DNA of 64,000 bases from JAOSJT01 sp035362335 (GTDB lineage: Bacteria; Bacteroidota; Ignavibacteria; SZUA-365). This document shows, piece after piece, positions 1 to 8,252 of the stretch (position 1 is its first letter; every line of letters begins with the position of its first letter). The translations under genes were made by a program, and so were the position numbers. The stretch lies in contig DAOSDL010000005.1 in assembly GCA_035362335.1 (NCBI GenBank), forward strand, positions 1 to 64,000, given 5' to 3'. The notes beneath the pieces were generated by a model. It worked only from the letters and a program-made list of their open reading frames with translations, made no database searches and was not told the DNA's origin.

Positions 1-1607
1 GCGAGGTTGAGCACGGTGGACTGGTGATCGTGGGAGAGGGTGACGCTGTCGCTGTGTATACAGCGCCCGAGCAGATCGTGCAGGGCAAGGTGGGCGGGCT
101 TCCCGGCCGGGCCGGTGAAGGACACGCGGAGCACGCCCGTGGAAGCGGGTAGGGGATTGGGAGAGCAGTCGAGTGAGAGGGCCGTTGGAAGAGGAACTGT
201 TGCTACATCGGTGCTCAGCTTGCGCGAGCCGAGCCAGACTTTGAATCTGTTGTGCTTCGAGTCTTTGTGACTATTCCCGATCGCGATGATATCCTGAAGA
301 CCGTCTCCATTGACATCACCCGCCGGGTAAACCACCGCTTCCACGTAATCCATCGCAGGAAGGATCCCGAAGTGGCCCAGTGGACGGCGGAAGAGCGCAC
401 CACCTGGATAGTAAAAGAATCCTCCGAGTTCAGGGAGCATTTCCGGTGACCAGGAAAGACAGAGATCGTTCAACCCGTCGCCATTCATGTCGCCCACCGG
501 ACAGGCGTACACCGGACCGCGATCACCGAGGGGGTAGGAGTTGATATTGGGGATGGAATCGTTGGGCAGAATACGCTCCGGTAGTGTTGCGCCGCCCAGA
601 AAGACCAGGGCATCGCCGTAGGGCCGGCGTAGCGAGAGCATTCCCGCGTCGATGATGTCCGCGTAGCCGTCTCCATTGATGTCCATTATCGCGGCTTGGG
701 CGATTTGGGGATTCCATCCGCTGGCGTCGTCCAGCACCCGCGAAGGCTTCACCGTGATGGACCACGGGTTGCCGAGATACACATCCCAGTAATAATCCGG
801 ACCGCTTCTACCCGCGATCATTACGTCATCGTAACCGTCGCCGTTGAGATCGCCTGTCTGGATGTCGATCACATAATCCTCGGTGATGGCGCGAGGAGTG
901 TTGACACGGAACACCGCGTCGTAGGTTGCGTCAAACGACGGACCACCAAGAAAGAGCACGGCTTTGTGGCTGACGGTGTCTCGATCATCGATCATGTTGG
1001 TCAGAAGATCCGGCCAACCGTCGCCGTTGAAGTCGAGTGTATGCAGCGAACTACGATGCGTGGTGGCAGTATTCTTGGCGATGAGGTCGCCGGGTTGTCC
1101 CTCGATCAGCATGTCCTCCTGCCAGACAAAACGTTCCGGTCCTTCCCGCTGCAGGAACACACGAACGGCCCCACGCTTCTCGGGGGAATACTCGCCAACG
1201 GTATGCCAGTAATTGTCGATGGATGTGGCAATGTCCATGCGTCCGTCGCGATTGAAGTCCGCAGCGACAACGCCAGAACTTCCTCCGCGAACGATATATG
1301 CATGCTGATGATTGAGAGGATTGCCCCCGAGGAAGATGAAGGTGGTGTCGCGCTCGGAGGAAATCGCGAAGTCATCGTAGCCATCGGCGTTTATATCGCC
1401 CAACGAAGTGCAATGCGAGCCGAAGTACCAGATATCCGGGCGCTCCACCGTCTCCCACAATTCCACGCGGTAGGGCGGCAGGTCGAGTTGCGCTCCCGGG
1501 GCGTCCTGCGCGCGGGCCAACCAGGGCGCGGCGCAAAGCGCGAGCAGAATGGCGGTCAGCGGCAACGCCCGACACGGCGGGGCGTTGCCTTGAAAGTACA
1601 CATGCAT
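1..1607 (-). CDS. Secreted FG-GAP/VCBS repeat protein with T9SS sorting domain (partial, 3' end outside window)
   Basis: The frame is open from the ATG at 1607 to the left edge, about 535 residues. A signal peptide covers roughly residues 1-34 and ends ARAQ. At least seven calcium-binding loops of the form DxNxDGxxD are spread along the chain (for example GDINADGYDD near residue 71 and GDLNGDGYDD further on), typical of FG-GAP/VCBS beta-propellers. The last visible part (LDCSPNPLPAS...LHDLLGR) is the start of a type IX secretion C-terminal sorting domain, so the protein is probably exported and anchored at the cell surface. The start is supported by CGGAGG five bases upstream. The substrate or ligand is unknown; propellers of this kind usually mediate adhesion or protein contacts. 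Confidence 0.85.
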   Translation of the reverse strand, partial: MHVYFQGNAPPCRALPLTAILLALCAAPWLARAQDAPGAQLDLPPYRVELWETVERPDIWYFGSHCTSLGDINADGYDDFAISSERDTTFIFLGGNPLNHQHAYIVRGGSSGVVAADFNRDGRMDIATSIDNYWHTVGEYSPEKRGAVRVFLQREGPERFVWQEDMLIEGQPGDLIAKNTATTHRSSLHTLDFNGDGWPDLLTNMIDDRDTVSHKAVLFLGGPSFDATYDAVFRVNTPRAITEDYVIDIQTGDLNGDGYDDVMIAGRSGPDYYWDVYLGNPWSITVKPSRVLDDASGWNPQIAQAAIMDINGDGYADIIDAGMLSLRRPYGDALVFLGGATLPERILPNDSIPNINSYPLGDRGPVYACPVGDMNGDGLNDLCLSWSPEMLPELGGFFYYPGGALFRRPLGHFGILPAMDYVEAVVYPAGDVNGDGLQDIIAIGNSHKDSKHNRFKVWLGSRKLSTDVATVPLPTALSLDCSPNPLPASTGVLRVSFTGPAGKPAHLALHDLLGRCIHSDSVTLSHDHQSTVLNL

Positions 1608-1981
1608 GGCAACCTCCGAAAATGATGGAGAGAATGGAATCACAGGAACCGACGATGACGCGGGAGGCGCGTCCCGCTACAACGACAACGTTGCGCACGT
1701 CCCCGCCGCGACATAATACCACACCGCCGTATCCCATTTACGCCAGCAACTTACATTGTACGGAAATGAAACGCAAGAAGATTTTTGGCGGGACCTTTGA
1801 TCGGAAGGTGTCGAGAAGTCTATACATACTCAGTGCCTCGACGTTCTTGCGATGTGACTGTTGCGAATTCATTCGAGGATAGATGTCGATGAATCGTATA
1901 TCGTGGAGGATTTGGTAACAACAACACGCCCCCGCGTGTGGACGCGGGGGCGCGGTGCCGTGGTCATGGAGGAGGAGTGGG
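1608..1981. other. Intergenic region between two minus-strand T9SS cargo genes
   Basis: No convincing coding sequence. It holds the leader of the FG-GAP gene on the left, an AT-rich patch around 1710-1800 that could contain its promoter, and the terminator hairpin of the DUF4397 gene at the right end. Confidence 0.6.
1917..1952 (-). terminator. Rho-independent-type terminator of the DUF4397 gene
   Basis: A perfect 10-bp stem (CGCCCCCGCG at 1927-1936 with CGCGGGGGCG at 1943-1952) and a 6-base loop lie 30 bases past the stop codon of the minus-strand gene. On the minus strand the stem is followed by the T-rich run TGTTGTTGTTA. Confidence 0.75.
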
Positions 1982-3718
1982 TTACCTGACCACGGCGAGA
2001 GGGGTGGCTGTGACACCGGCGGGGGTGTAGAACACGACATTGTACAAGCCGGGAGCCAGCGTGGAGGTGTTGATCACCGCATTGTAGCTACCCGAAGCGA
2101 AATCCCCGCGCAGGGCGGATAACACTTCACGCCCAGCGAGATCGTACACCTTGACCAATGCGCTGGCCGGACGATCCAGGGCGAAATTCACTGTGGTGCT
2201 GCCGCGCGAAGGATTGGGATAAGCGTTGAGCTGCAACGCCGGTGCAGCCGCGTCAACGCGCTCGACTGTTGTAACGCTGCCGAGCGGCACGACCTGCCCG
2301 CTCTCCAGTGCGGCGAAGAGGCCGAATCCCGCTCCACCCTGATTGCCGTCGGGTGCAAGAAAGCCCGAAGCAAAGACCACCGCAGAAGCGCCACCCAAGG
2401 CCGTGAGGTCGGCGCGGAAGCTGGCGACAACGTTGCTCGACGATGCGGGAGTGATGTCGAGCGTGTAATCGCCCGTCGGCACTTCGAACCACGGAGTGAA
2501 CTGCCCGTACGCGAGATCTTCCACCAGACTGCCCACGCCTCGCGCGATCACATCCACCGCGGGAGCGTCGGTGGCGCCATGGAACACCGCGAGTTCCACT
2601 CCCGTCGAGGGAATGTCGTCCTGCGGTTGCTCGGTGATGTACAGCGTGAAGCCGGTGCTGCCCCCGCCGGGATTGGCGGCGAAGCGGGATGGATCGAGCA
2701 CGCCATTGGCAATGGCCACAAAGCGTCCACCGGCTCCGAGAGTGATGGGGAAGCGCGCGAGAATTTCAGAGGAGGAAGTGCTGTTGCCGGGAGCGATGCC
2801 GATTTCAAACTCCACGCCCGCCTCGAATTCGAGAAATGGTGTGGCGGTCCGAAAGGCGAAATTACCAATGGCCAGCGCGTCGTTCACGTACACGTCCACG
2901 GTCGCGGCGGACGGATCGGCGGCGTTGTGAATTACCTGCAGGCGTGCGGTGCCGGGCGTGTGCAGGGGCAGCTCCACCACGGTGCCGTTGGGCAGCGCGG
3001 CGAAGAGACCGAAGGCGGCGCCGTTGTTGTTGTCTACCGGATTGAGAAAACCGGAGGCGAAGACCACGGCCGCTCCACCGGCGAGTCCGGAGAGGTCGGC
3101 ATCGAAGGAGGCGACAATAACCGGAACTCCCGTCGGCGTGACGTCAAGCACATACGGTGCGGCGGGCACTTCGAAGTACGGCGTTATATCGCCATAAGCG
3201 GCGTTGTTGACCAGCGTGGCCACACCGCGCGCGATCACGTCCACGGCGGGAGCATCGGTGGTGCCGTGCAGCGCCGCGAGCGCCACAGTGCCGCTGTTGG
3301 GCGAAGACTCGAGGCCCATGGCGGTGCTGAACAATTGGAAGGCGATGGAACGAGCATCGGGATTTGCGGCGAAGGCCGAGGGATCGAGCACGCCATTGGC
3401 CACGGCAACGTAGGTTTTGCCCGCGTCGAAGGTAACGGGAATGACGGCGATGGCATCGTTGGACGAGGAACTCGTGGGCGGCGCGATACCGAGATCGATT
3501 TGCACACCGGCGGGCACGTCGATGAATGGCGTGGCCGCGCGGAAGGCGAAGTCGTCAAGCAGCAGCGTGCTGCCGGCGTACACGTCCACGGTCGCGGCGG
3601 ACGGATCGGCGGCGTTGTGAATTACCTGCAGGCGTGCGGTGCTTTGAGCGGCGAGAGGGTCAATCTGTATTCCTGCAAGAAGAGCGACGAGGGAACACAG
3701 TGCAATGTATTTTCTCAT
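1982..3718 (-). CDS. Secreted protein with duplicated DUF4397 domains and T9SS sorting domain
   Basis: 578 residues. A signal peptide ends at about residue 24 (DPLAAQ). Two long units of about 230 residues follow, each opening with ARLQVIHNAADPSAATVDVY and each made of two DUF4397-type beta-sandwich modules (second modules begin LAALHGTTDAPAVDV and LAVFHGATDAPAVDV). The last ~80 residues (NAYPNPSRGSTTVNF...VYDLAGREVL...) are a T9SS type A sorting domain, so surface delivery is expected. The start has AAAGGA upstream. The unit duplication is recent enough that 66 bases are still identical between copies. DUF4397 function is not known; an adhesive or structural surface role is an inference. Neighbours on both sides include other T9SS cargo. 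Confidence 0.88.
   Translation of the reverse strand: MRKYIALCSLVALLAGIQIDPLAAQSTARLQVIHNAADPSAATVDVYAGSTLLLDDFAFRAATPFIDVPAGVQIDLGIAPPTSSSSNDAIAVIPVTFDAGKTYVAVANGVLDPSAFAANPDARSIAFQLFSTAMGLESSPNSGTVALAALHGTTDAPAVDVIARGVATLVNNAAYGDITPYFEVPAAPYVLDVTPTGVPVIVASFDADLSGLAGGAAVVFASGFLNPVDNNNGAAFGLFAALPNGTVVELPLHTPGTARLQVIHNAADPSAATVDVYVNDALAIGNFAFRTATPFLEFEAGVEFEIGIAPGNSTSSSEILARFPITLGAGGRFVAIANGVLDPSRFAANPGGGSTGFTLYITEQPQDDIPSTGVELAVFHGATDAPAVDVIARGVGSLVEDLAYGQFTPWFEVPTGDYTLDITPASSSNVVASFRADLTALGGASAVVFASGFLAPDGNQGGAGFGLFAALESGQVVPLGSVTTVERVDAAAPALQLNAYPNPSRGSTTVNFALDRPASALVKVYDLAGREVLSALRGDFASGSYNAVINTSTLAPGLYNVVFYTPAGVTATPLAVVR
2887..2952 (-). repeat. 66-bp exact intragenic direct repeat, copy 2
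   Basis: Identical base for base to 3577-3642. It encodes the conserved opening of the second DUF4397 unit. The 690-bp offset is a multiple of three. Confidence 0.95.
3577..3642 (-). repeat. 66-bp exact intragenic direct repeat, copy 1
   Basis: Identical to 2887-2952. It encodes the opening of the first DUF4397 unit. Flanking sequence has diverged, so homogenisation by gene conversion or strong constraint is possible. Confidence 0.95.
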
Positions 3719-3755
3719 GGTGTATCCTTTCGATGAAGAGCTACGAACCAGCGAG

Positions 3756-3779
3756 AAAAAGTCAGGCCTGAACTTTTTT
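3756..3779. promoter_or_regulatory. Palindrome upstream of the DUF4397 gene (possible operator)
   Basis: AAAAAGT and ACTTTTTT flank the perfect palindrome CAGGCCTG with one extra base. It sits 38-61 bases before the minus-strand start at 3718, in a 299-base gap with no other gene. The symmetry suits a dimeric regulator site; it could also act as a bidirectional terminator because both strands end in T runs. Confidence 0.35.
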
Positions 3780-4017
3780 ACTCTAGTTTTTTCGTTACCC
3801 GAAACAGGCGACCGGCGAGCGGAGTCGAGCGGGCGCGTATGGAATTGCTTTCGACAGGATCAACAACATGCGTGGCGAGGAACGGAGTTCCCGCCTCGGG
3901 AAAAAATCGGATACGGCGTATCCGTAATTAGCGAAGCGGTTCAGGATTCCCGTCAAAACGCTATCTTATTGTTTGCATCCTCGGAACAGCCGGGAACAAG
4001 CGGGCGGCAGGCCGTAC

Positions 4018-5058
4018 ATGAAGCGCATCCTCGTCATACGCAAGCACAATCATCTGGGCGATATGCTGTGTTCGCTGCCGTTGTATGCGGCATTGCGGGC
4101 ACGCTGGTCCGATGCGCGCATCGATCTGCTGGCGGCGCCCACCGCGTATCCGGTGCCGCTGGCGGAGATCAATCCCTATCTTCACGACATCCTGTTTTTG
4201 CGCAAGGACGGTCCGTTGGCGCTGCCGCGTTTGTTGTGGCGCATACGCCAACGCCGCTATGATATGGTCATCGTACCGTCCACCATTCGTCATTCGCGCA
4301 GCGCGCATCTTATCGCGCGCGCGAGCGGTGCCCCGGTGCGCGTGGGTGTGCGCTCGTACGACGGCGTACCGAATCCCGATCGCGCCGCGCTCACCCATGC
4401 CATCGATACGCGATGGAGCGACGGACCGGTGCATCAGTTGTGGCGCAATCTCGCCATTGCGGATGCGGCCGGATGTGCGCCCGCCGGTGATCCGCTGGCC
4501 ACGCGCATTCCCGTGTCCGCGGCCGCCGTTGCGGAGGCCGGGCGTGTACTCGCCGCCCTGCCCGCCGATGGACCAATTGTTGGCGTGCATGTCGGCGCGG
4601 GGAAGCGTGCGAACGTCTGGCCCGCCGGGCGCTTTGCCGCCACGTTGCGCGCGCTGCGCGGCGACGGACCGCTGTCCGTGCTGCTCACCGCCGGAGCGAT
4701 GGATGCGGACGAGGTGGAGGCGGTGGAGCGCGAGCTTCGGCGGGAGGGGATTCCGCTGTTGCTGTTGCGCGACGCACCGATTCCCCTGCTTTCCGCCGTG
4801 CTGCGTCGACTGGCGCTATACCTTTGCAACGATACCGGCACCATGCACGTGGCGGCGTTCAGTGGCGCGCCGGTGTTGGCGCTGTTCGGTCCCACACCCG
4901 CGGCGGAGTGGGCGCCGTTGCAAGCACGCTGTCGCGCCATAGTGTCGCCCGACGCTTCGATGGAGGGAATATCGGTGGACGAGGTCCTCGACGCCGGCCG
5001 CGCGATGCTCGCCGCGTGGCGGGAGCAGAGGCCGCGCATCGACGAACGGGAACAGTAG
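4018..5058 (+). CDS. Glycosyltransferase family 9 (heptosyltransferase-like)
   Basis: 346 residues with the usual GT9 layout. The N-terminal Rossmann half starts MKRILVIRKHNHLGDML, the typical acceptor-binding opening. The C-terminal half has GVHVGAGKRANVWP and the nucleotide-sugar signature NDTGTMHVAAFSGAPVLALFGPT. The family transfers heptose or related sugars from ADP- or nucleotide-sugars to lipopolysaccharide core on the cytoplasmic face of the inner membrane. The ATG at 4018 is preferred over an in-frame TTG at 3973 because the family motif begins there. It stands alone between secreted-protein genes, so the acceptor cannot be inferred from context. Confidence 0.88.
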   Translation: MKRILVIRKHNHLGDMLCSLPLYAALRARWSDARIDLLAAPTAYPVPLAEINPYLHDILFLRKDGPLALPRLLWRIRQRRYDMVIVPSTIRHSRSAHLIARASGAPVRVGVRSYDGVPNPDRAALTHAIDTRWSDGPVHQLWRNLAIADAAGCAPAGDPLATRIPVSAAAVAEAGRVLAALPADGPIVGVHVGAGKRANVWPAGRFAATLRALRGDGPLSVLLTAGAMDADEVEAVERELRREGIPLLLLRDAPIPLLSAVLRRLALYLCNDTGTMHVAAFSGAPVLALFGPTPAAEWAPLQARCRAIVSPDASMEGISVDEVLDAGRAMLAAWREQRPRIDEREQ

Positions 5059-5289
5059 GCGAGGTCGGTGATGGATGCTCCCGACGGGGTCGCGCGCTGA
5101 AGAGGATTGCGACATGCTCCTGCCGATGACCGCGCGACGGGAGTGGGGATTGGAGGTGCCGGGTGAGGAGGTCGGCGATGAGCGCATGCGATGTGCTTCG
5201 AAACGGCACGGATTTCGTAGCTCGACAAGACGGACGGGAATGCTTCGTACGAATTGAAGAATTTACCGACACGTGGGATGTTTTTTTTC
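5059..5289. other. Intergenic stretch before a strong promoter
   Basis: No coding signal recognised. The region ends in an AT-rich patch with a run of eight T bases just before the -35 element at 5290. No clear terminator for the upstream glycosyltransferase was found. Confidence 0.5.
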
Positions 5290-5318
5290 TTGACATTGCC
5301 CGCTCTGTTTCGTATAAT
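5290..5318 (+). promoter_or_regulatory. Textbook sigma70-type promoter
   Basis: TTGACA at 5290-5295 and TATAAT at 5313-5318 are separated by exactly 17 bases. Both hexamers are perfect matches to the E. coli consensus. The first gene downstream starts at 5494, giving a leader of about 165 bases. Confidence 0.8.
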
Positions 5319-5480
5319 CGAATCCATAATGCCTGATGAACTGCCGCCGCCGGGCGCGATAGTCGCGAGGAGACCCTGCGGACATTTGGTTGGTTGACGA
5401 TGTCATGAACTGTGGCGTACACCCGTAGCTGTACACGTCTGCGCGTCACGTTTGATAATTCACAGTTCACTGTTCATTGC

Positions 5481-5488
5481 AAGGAGAG
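5481..5488 (+). promoter_or_regulatory. Ribosome binding site deciding the long start of the beta-helix gene
   Basis: AAGGAGAG lies five bases before the ATG at 5494 and is the strongest Shine-Dalgarno match near this gene. A weaker GGGAG precedes the alternative ATG at 5638, which opens directly into the signal peptide. Confidence 0.6.
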
Positions 5489-5493
5489 AGGTT

Positions 5494-8139
5494 ATGGGAA
5501 AGCATGTTCATGCACCCCACGCGCCCACGCGCCCACGCGCCCACGCGCCCACGTTCATGATGTACCATTACGACTCGCGGACGGCGGGGGAGAGGACTGA
5601 GGCGCGACAGCCCGTGTGGCTGTCGCCGGGAGTCGGTATGGCGCGCGCCCTGCCGCTTCTGGCGCTGTTGCTGCTGCTGAGCGCTACGGCGCGGGCGCAG
5701 TTCACCTTCGATATGGGGAACAGCGAGATCGCGGTGTGGAATCCGAGCGGAAGTGTCGCTTTCCTATTTTCTCCGGCTGGTCTGGTCTTCGACGCGGATC
5801 TGCGGCACACGCACAAGTACCGGGACGGAATTGGTTTCGCCTCCGGGGCGGTCGGCATCGATGGACCTTGGTCCTACGACGCACCGGCGGGGGACATCGT
5901 CAGCGTGGCCGACACCATCGGCTGCGGCTGGTACAATTTCACGATCAATAACATTTCCTTCCGTCTGAACCTGACGGACGCGCATTGGGGCGCCGGCGAC
6001 AACAACTCGGTGTACAAACTGCTGTTTATCGTCGACGGCATGAATGTCAAATTGCGCGTGCGCTCGCCGGGCGCCTCGGGCAGTTGGAGCGCGGAACTGA
6101 ACGTGAACTCCGGCGCTTCGCTCAGCTACTGGGATGTGATACGGGCGACGCACGACCCGGATTATGCGCGTAATCGTACGGGTCTGGCTGGTAAAGTCTT
6201 TCATGTGGACGGCGACGACAGTCTGTTGCCATTGCCCTCGATGGGTGTGCAGTCGGCGCTGCTGGATGTGAACCTGCATGTGCGCACCGACGTGGAGGTG
6301 CCGATGGAGCACGAACTGCTGATCAACGGTTTCGTGTTGGTTCCGACCAGCACCACGTTGCGTTTCGACAATCAGCGGGGCATGACGGTGCGTGGCGGTC
6401 TGCGCACCGTGACGACGCAATACGGCAGCGAGCAGGTGGTGTTCACCTCGTCGGCGCAAAGCCCGGCTCGCGGCGATTGGCGCGGCGTGCATTGCCTCGA
6501 GGCGGCGTACGTGCATCTGAATCGCGTGATTGTGTCCTACGCTGAAACCGGGGTGTTTCTCGAGGCGACGCCGGATATGCGCAGCGACGATTTGGTCATC
6601 GGGCTGAGCCAATTCGACGGTTTGCGCAGCGAGGCGAGCGGCAGTGCGCATTACAAATTGCGGGTGACGGCATCGAACGAGAACAACATCGCCGTGCTTC
6701 AGGGCTCGACCTTCACGGTGGACGACGGCGTGGCGGCGCTGAGCACGGATATGAACGGCGTGTTCGTGGGCGAGGGTTCCAACGCTTTGCTGCGGAATTG
6801 CCTGGTGTACTATAACAGAATGAACGGCGTGTATGCGTTCGCGGACGCGCGGGTGGTGCTCGACACCTGTGACGTCTTCGGGAATGGTCCGCTGCCCGGC
6901 GAGGACTGGGTGGGGGTGTATACGTTCTACAACAGCACACCGCTGGTGCTGCGGTACAGCAAGGTACACGAACAGTCGGTGGGCGTGGGCGCGATCTGGG
7001 GCACGGTACACGGCTACCTGTCCGCCACGCAACCGGTACAATGGTACAACCGGGACTCGCTGGGCAGGAATTGTATTTACCGGAACGATTACAACCTGCT
7101 CGGACATTACGGGACGTTCGAGTTTGCGAGGGCGTATTACGCCGGCGCCACGCCGCATTATCAGGGTGGCGAGAATTCGATTTACGATCCGCAAATTCTT
7201 CAGGGCACCTTCGAGTACTCGCAGGCCTGGCTGCAGCGAGATTACTGGGACGGCAACACCCTCTTCAATGTGATGGGTTCGATGGTGGATACGCGCGATC
7301 CGCTCTGGACGGACATGGTCGGTTGCATTGTGGACGACACCACGGGCGGCGGAACGGACGGCGCGTTGGGCGGGGCCTTGCTGGCCCAGTGGAACGCGCG
7401 TCTTGAGAGCATGTCCGTGGACAGCTTGCCGACATATCTCTACGGGGCGCGAAACGCACTGAGTGCCGAGGAGGCGGCGACGGCCATTGCCGTGTTGTTG
7501 CGGCGCCTGGATGGTCGCGATGCGCTGGCCTTGTTGGACCGCGTGGTGGGCGCATGCGCGCAGCCCGCGGTGTTGTGTGCGGCGCACGGTGGTCGCGCCG
7601 TACTGTTGTTGCGCGAGGGTGACTGGTCGGCGGCGGCGCAGGCGCTGGACGCGCAGGCGCTGAGCACGGCATGGGCCTCGCCGATCTATCTGGCGGCGCG
7701 CGCCATGCAGGCAATGGCGCTGCACAGCGCGGGACGGGCGCAGGAGGCACGCGCCAGCGTGGATTCCCTTTTCAGCGCCCATCCCGGCAATCGCGACATC
7801 CATCTCGCCTGGCGCAGCATCGGTGGCGGGGCTGCGAGCGTGCCGCGGCGTGGCACGCTCGCCATGACTCCGGCGTCGTTCGTGGTGCTGGATGTGCATC
7901 CGCATCCGGTGGGTGAAGAGGCGCTGCTGCGCGTTTCACTGCACGAGGACGCGGAACTCCGTGTGGCGTTGTTCGACCTTCACGGTCGCGAAGTACGCGT
8001 GTTGGCCGAGGGGCGCTATACACGCGGTGTGACGACGCTCCGCCTGCAAGCGGGCGGATTGCCTTCGGGCGTGTATCACCTACGCCTGAGCGGCTCCGCG
8101 GGCACAATCGTACACCCCATTACCATACTGCATCGCTGA
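5494..8139 (+). CDS. Secreted right-handed beta-helix-like protein with T9SS sorting domain
   Basis: 881 residues from the ATG at 5494. A typical signal peptide (MARALPLLALLLLLSATARAQ) begins only at residue 49, so translation may instead start at 5638 (833 residues). The middle has short repeated strands such as LLRNCLVYYNRMNGVYAF and VVLDTCDVFGNG, characteristic of parallel beta-helix (pectate-lyase-like) folds. A helical, alanine-rich TPR-like stretch follows near residues 640-770. The last ~85 residues (VLDVHPHPVGEEALLRVSL...LFDLHGREVRVL) are a T9SS sorting domain. No catalytic residues could be assigned. An 8-bp repeat lies between the two candidate starts. The gene probably shares a transcript with the next one. 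Confidence 0.82.
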   Translation: MGKHVHAPHAPTRPRAHAPTFMMYHYDSRTAGERTEARQPVWLSPGVGMARALPLLALLLLLSATARAQFTFDMGNSEIAVWNPSGSVAFLFSPAGLVFDADLRHTHKYRDGIGFASGAVGIDGPWSYDAPAGDIVSVADTIGCGWYNFTINNISFRLNLTDAHWGAGDNNSVYKLLFIVDGMNVKLRVRSPGASGSWSAELNVNSGASLSYWDVIRATHDPDYARNRTGLAGKVFHVDGDDSLLPLPSMGVQSALLDVNLHVRTDVEVPMEHELLINGFVLVPTSTTLRFDNQRGMTVRGGLRTVTTQYGSEQVVFTSSAQSPARGDWRGVHCLEAAYVHLNRVIVSYAETGVFLEATPDMRSDDLVIGLSQFDGLRSEASGSAHYKLRVTASNENNIAVLQGSTFTVDDGVAALSTDMNGVFVGEGSNALLRNCLVYYNRMNGVYAFADARVVLDTCDVFGNGPLPGEDWVGVYTFYNSTPLVLRYSKVHEQSVGVGAIWGTVHGYLSATQPVQWYNRDSLGRNCIYRNDYNLLGHYGTFEFARAYYAGATPHYQGGENSIYDPQILQGTFEYSQAWLQRDYWDGNTLFNVMGSMVDTRDPLWTDMVGCIVDDTTGGGTDGALGGALLAQWNARLESMSVDSLPTYLYGARNALSAEEAATAIAVLLRRLDGRDALALLDRVVGACAQPAVLCAAHGGRAVLLLREGDWSAAAQALDAQALSTAWASPIYLAARAMQAMALHSAGRAQEARASVDSLFSAHPGNRDIHLAWRSIGGGAASVPRRGTLAMTPASFVVLDVHPHPVGEEALLRVSLHEDAELRVALFDLHGREVRVLAEGRYTRGVTTLRLQAGGLPSGVYHLRLSGSAGTIVHPITILHR
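5521..5552 (+). repeat. Four tandem copies of the 8-mer GCGCCCAC inside the 5' coding region
   Basis: Four perfect copies end to end, 27 bases after the ATG at 5494 and before the signal peptide start at 5638. Because the unit is not a multiple of three, gain or loss of one copy would shift the frame between the two starts. Confidence 0.9.
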
Positions 8140-8165
8140 CATGCTTCGGTTTCGCGCGCGGATGC

Positions 8166-8196
8166 GTGCCCGGCGAGCGTTCGCGCCGCCGGGCAC
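8166..8196 (+). terminator. GC-rich hairpin between two secreted-protein genes
   Basis: A perfect 10-bp stem GTGCCCGGCG/CGCCGGGCAC with an 11-base loop lies 27 bases after the beta-helix gene. No T run follows, so it may be an attenuator or RNA-stabilising hairpin rather than a full terminator. Confidence 0.4.
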
Positions 8197-8252
8197 ACTC
8201 CCGCGCGGGCCGCGCATTCATGTTAGGGCAACGACAGACAGGAGAGAGACCA

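Noticed and set aside
5764..7905. 713-codon minus-strand open frame under the beta-helix gene
   Set aside because: Arg/His-rich shadow of a gene with a signal peptide and sorting domain on the other strand.
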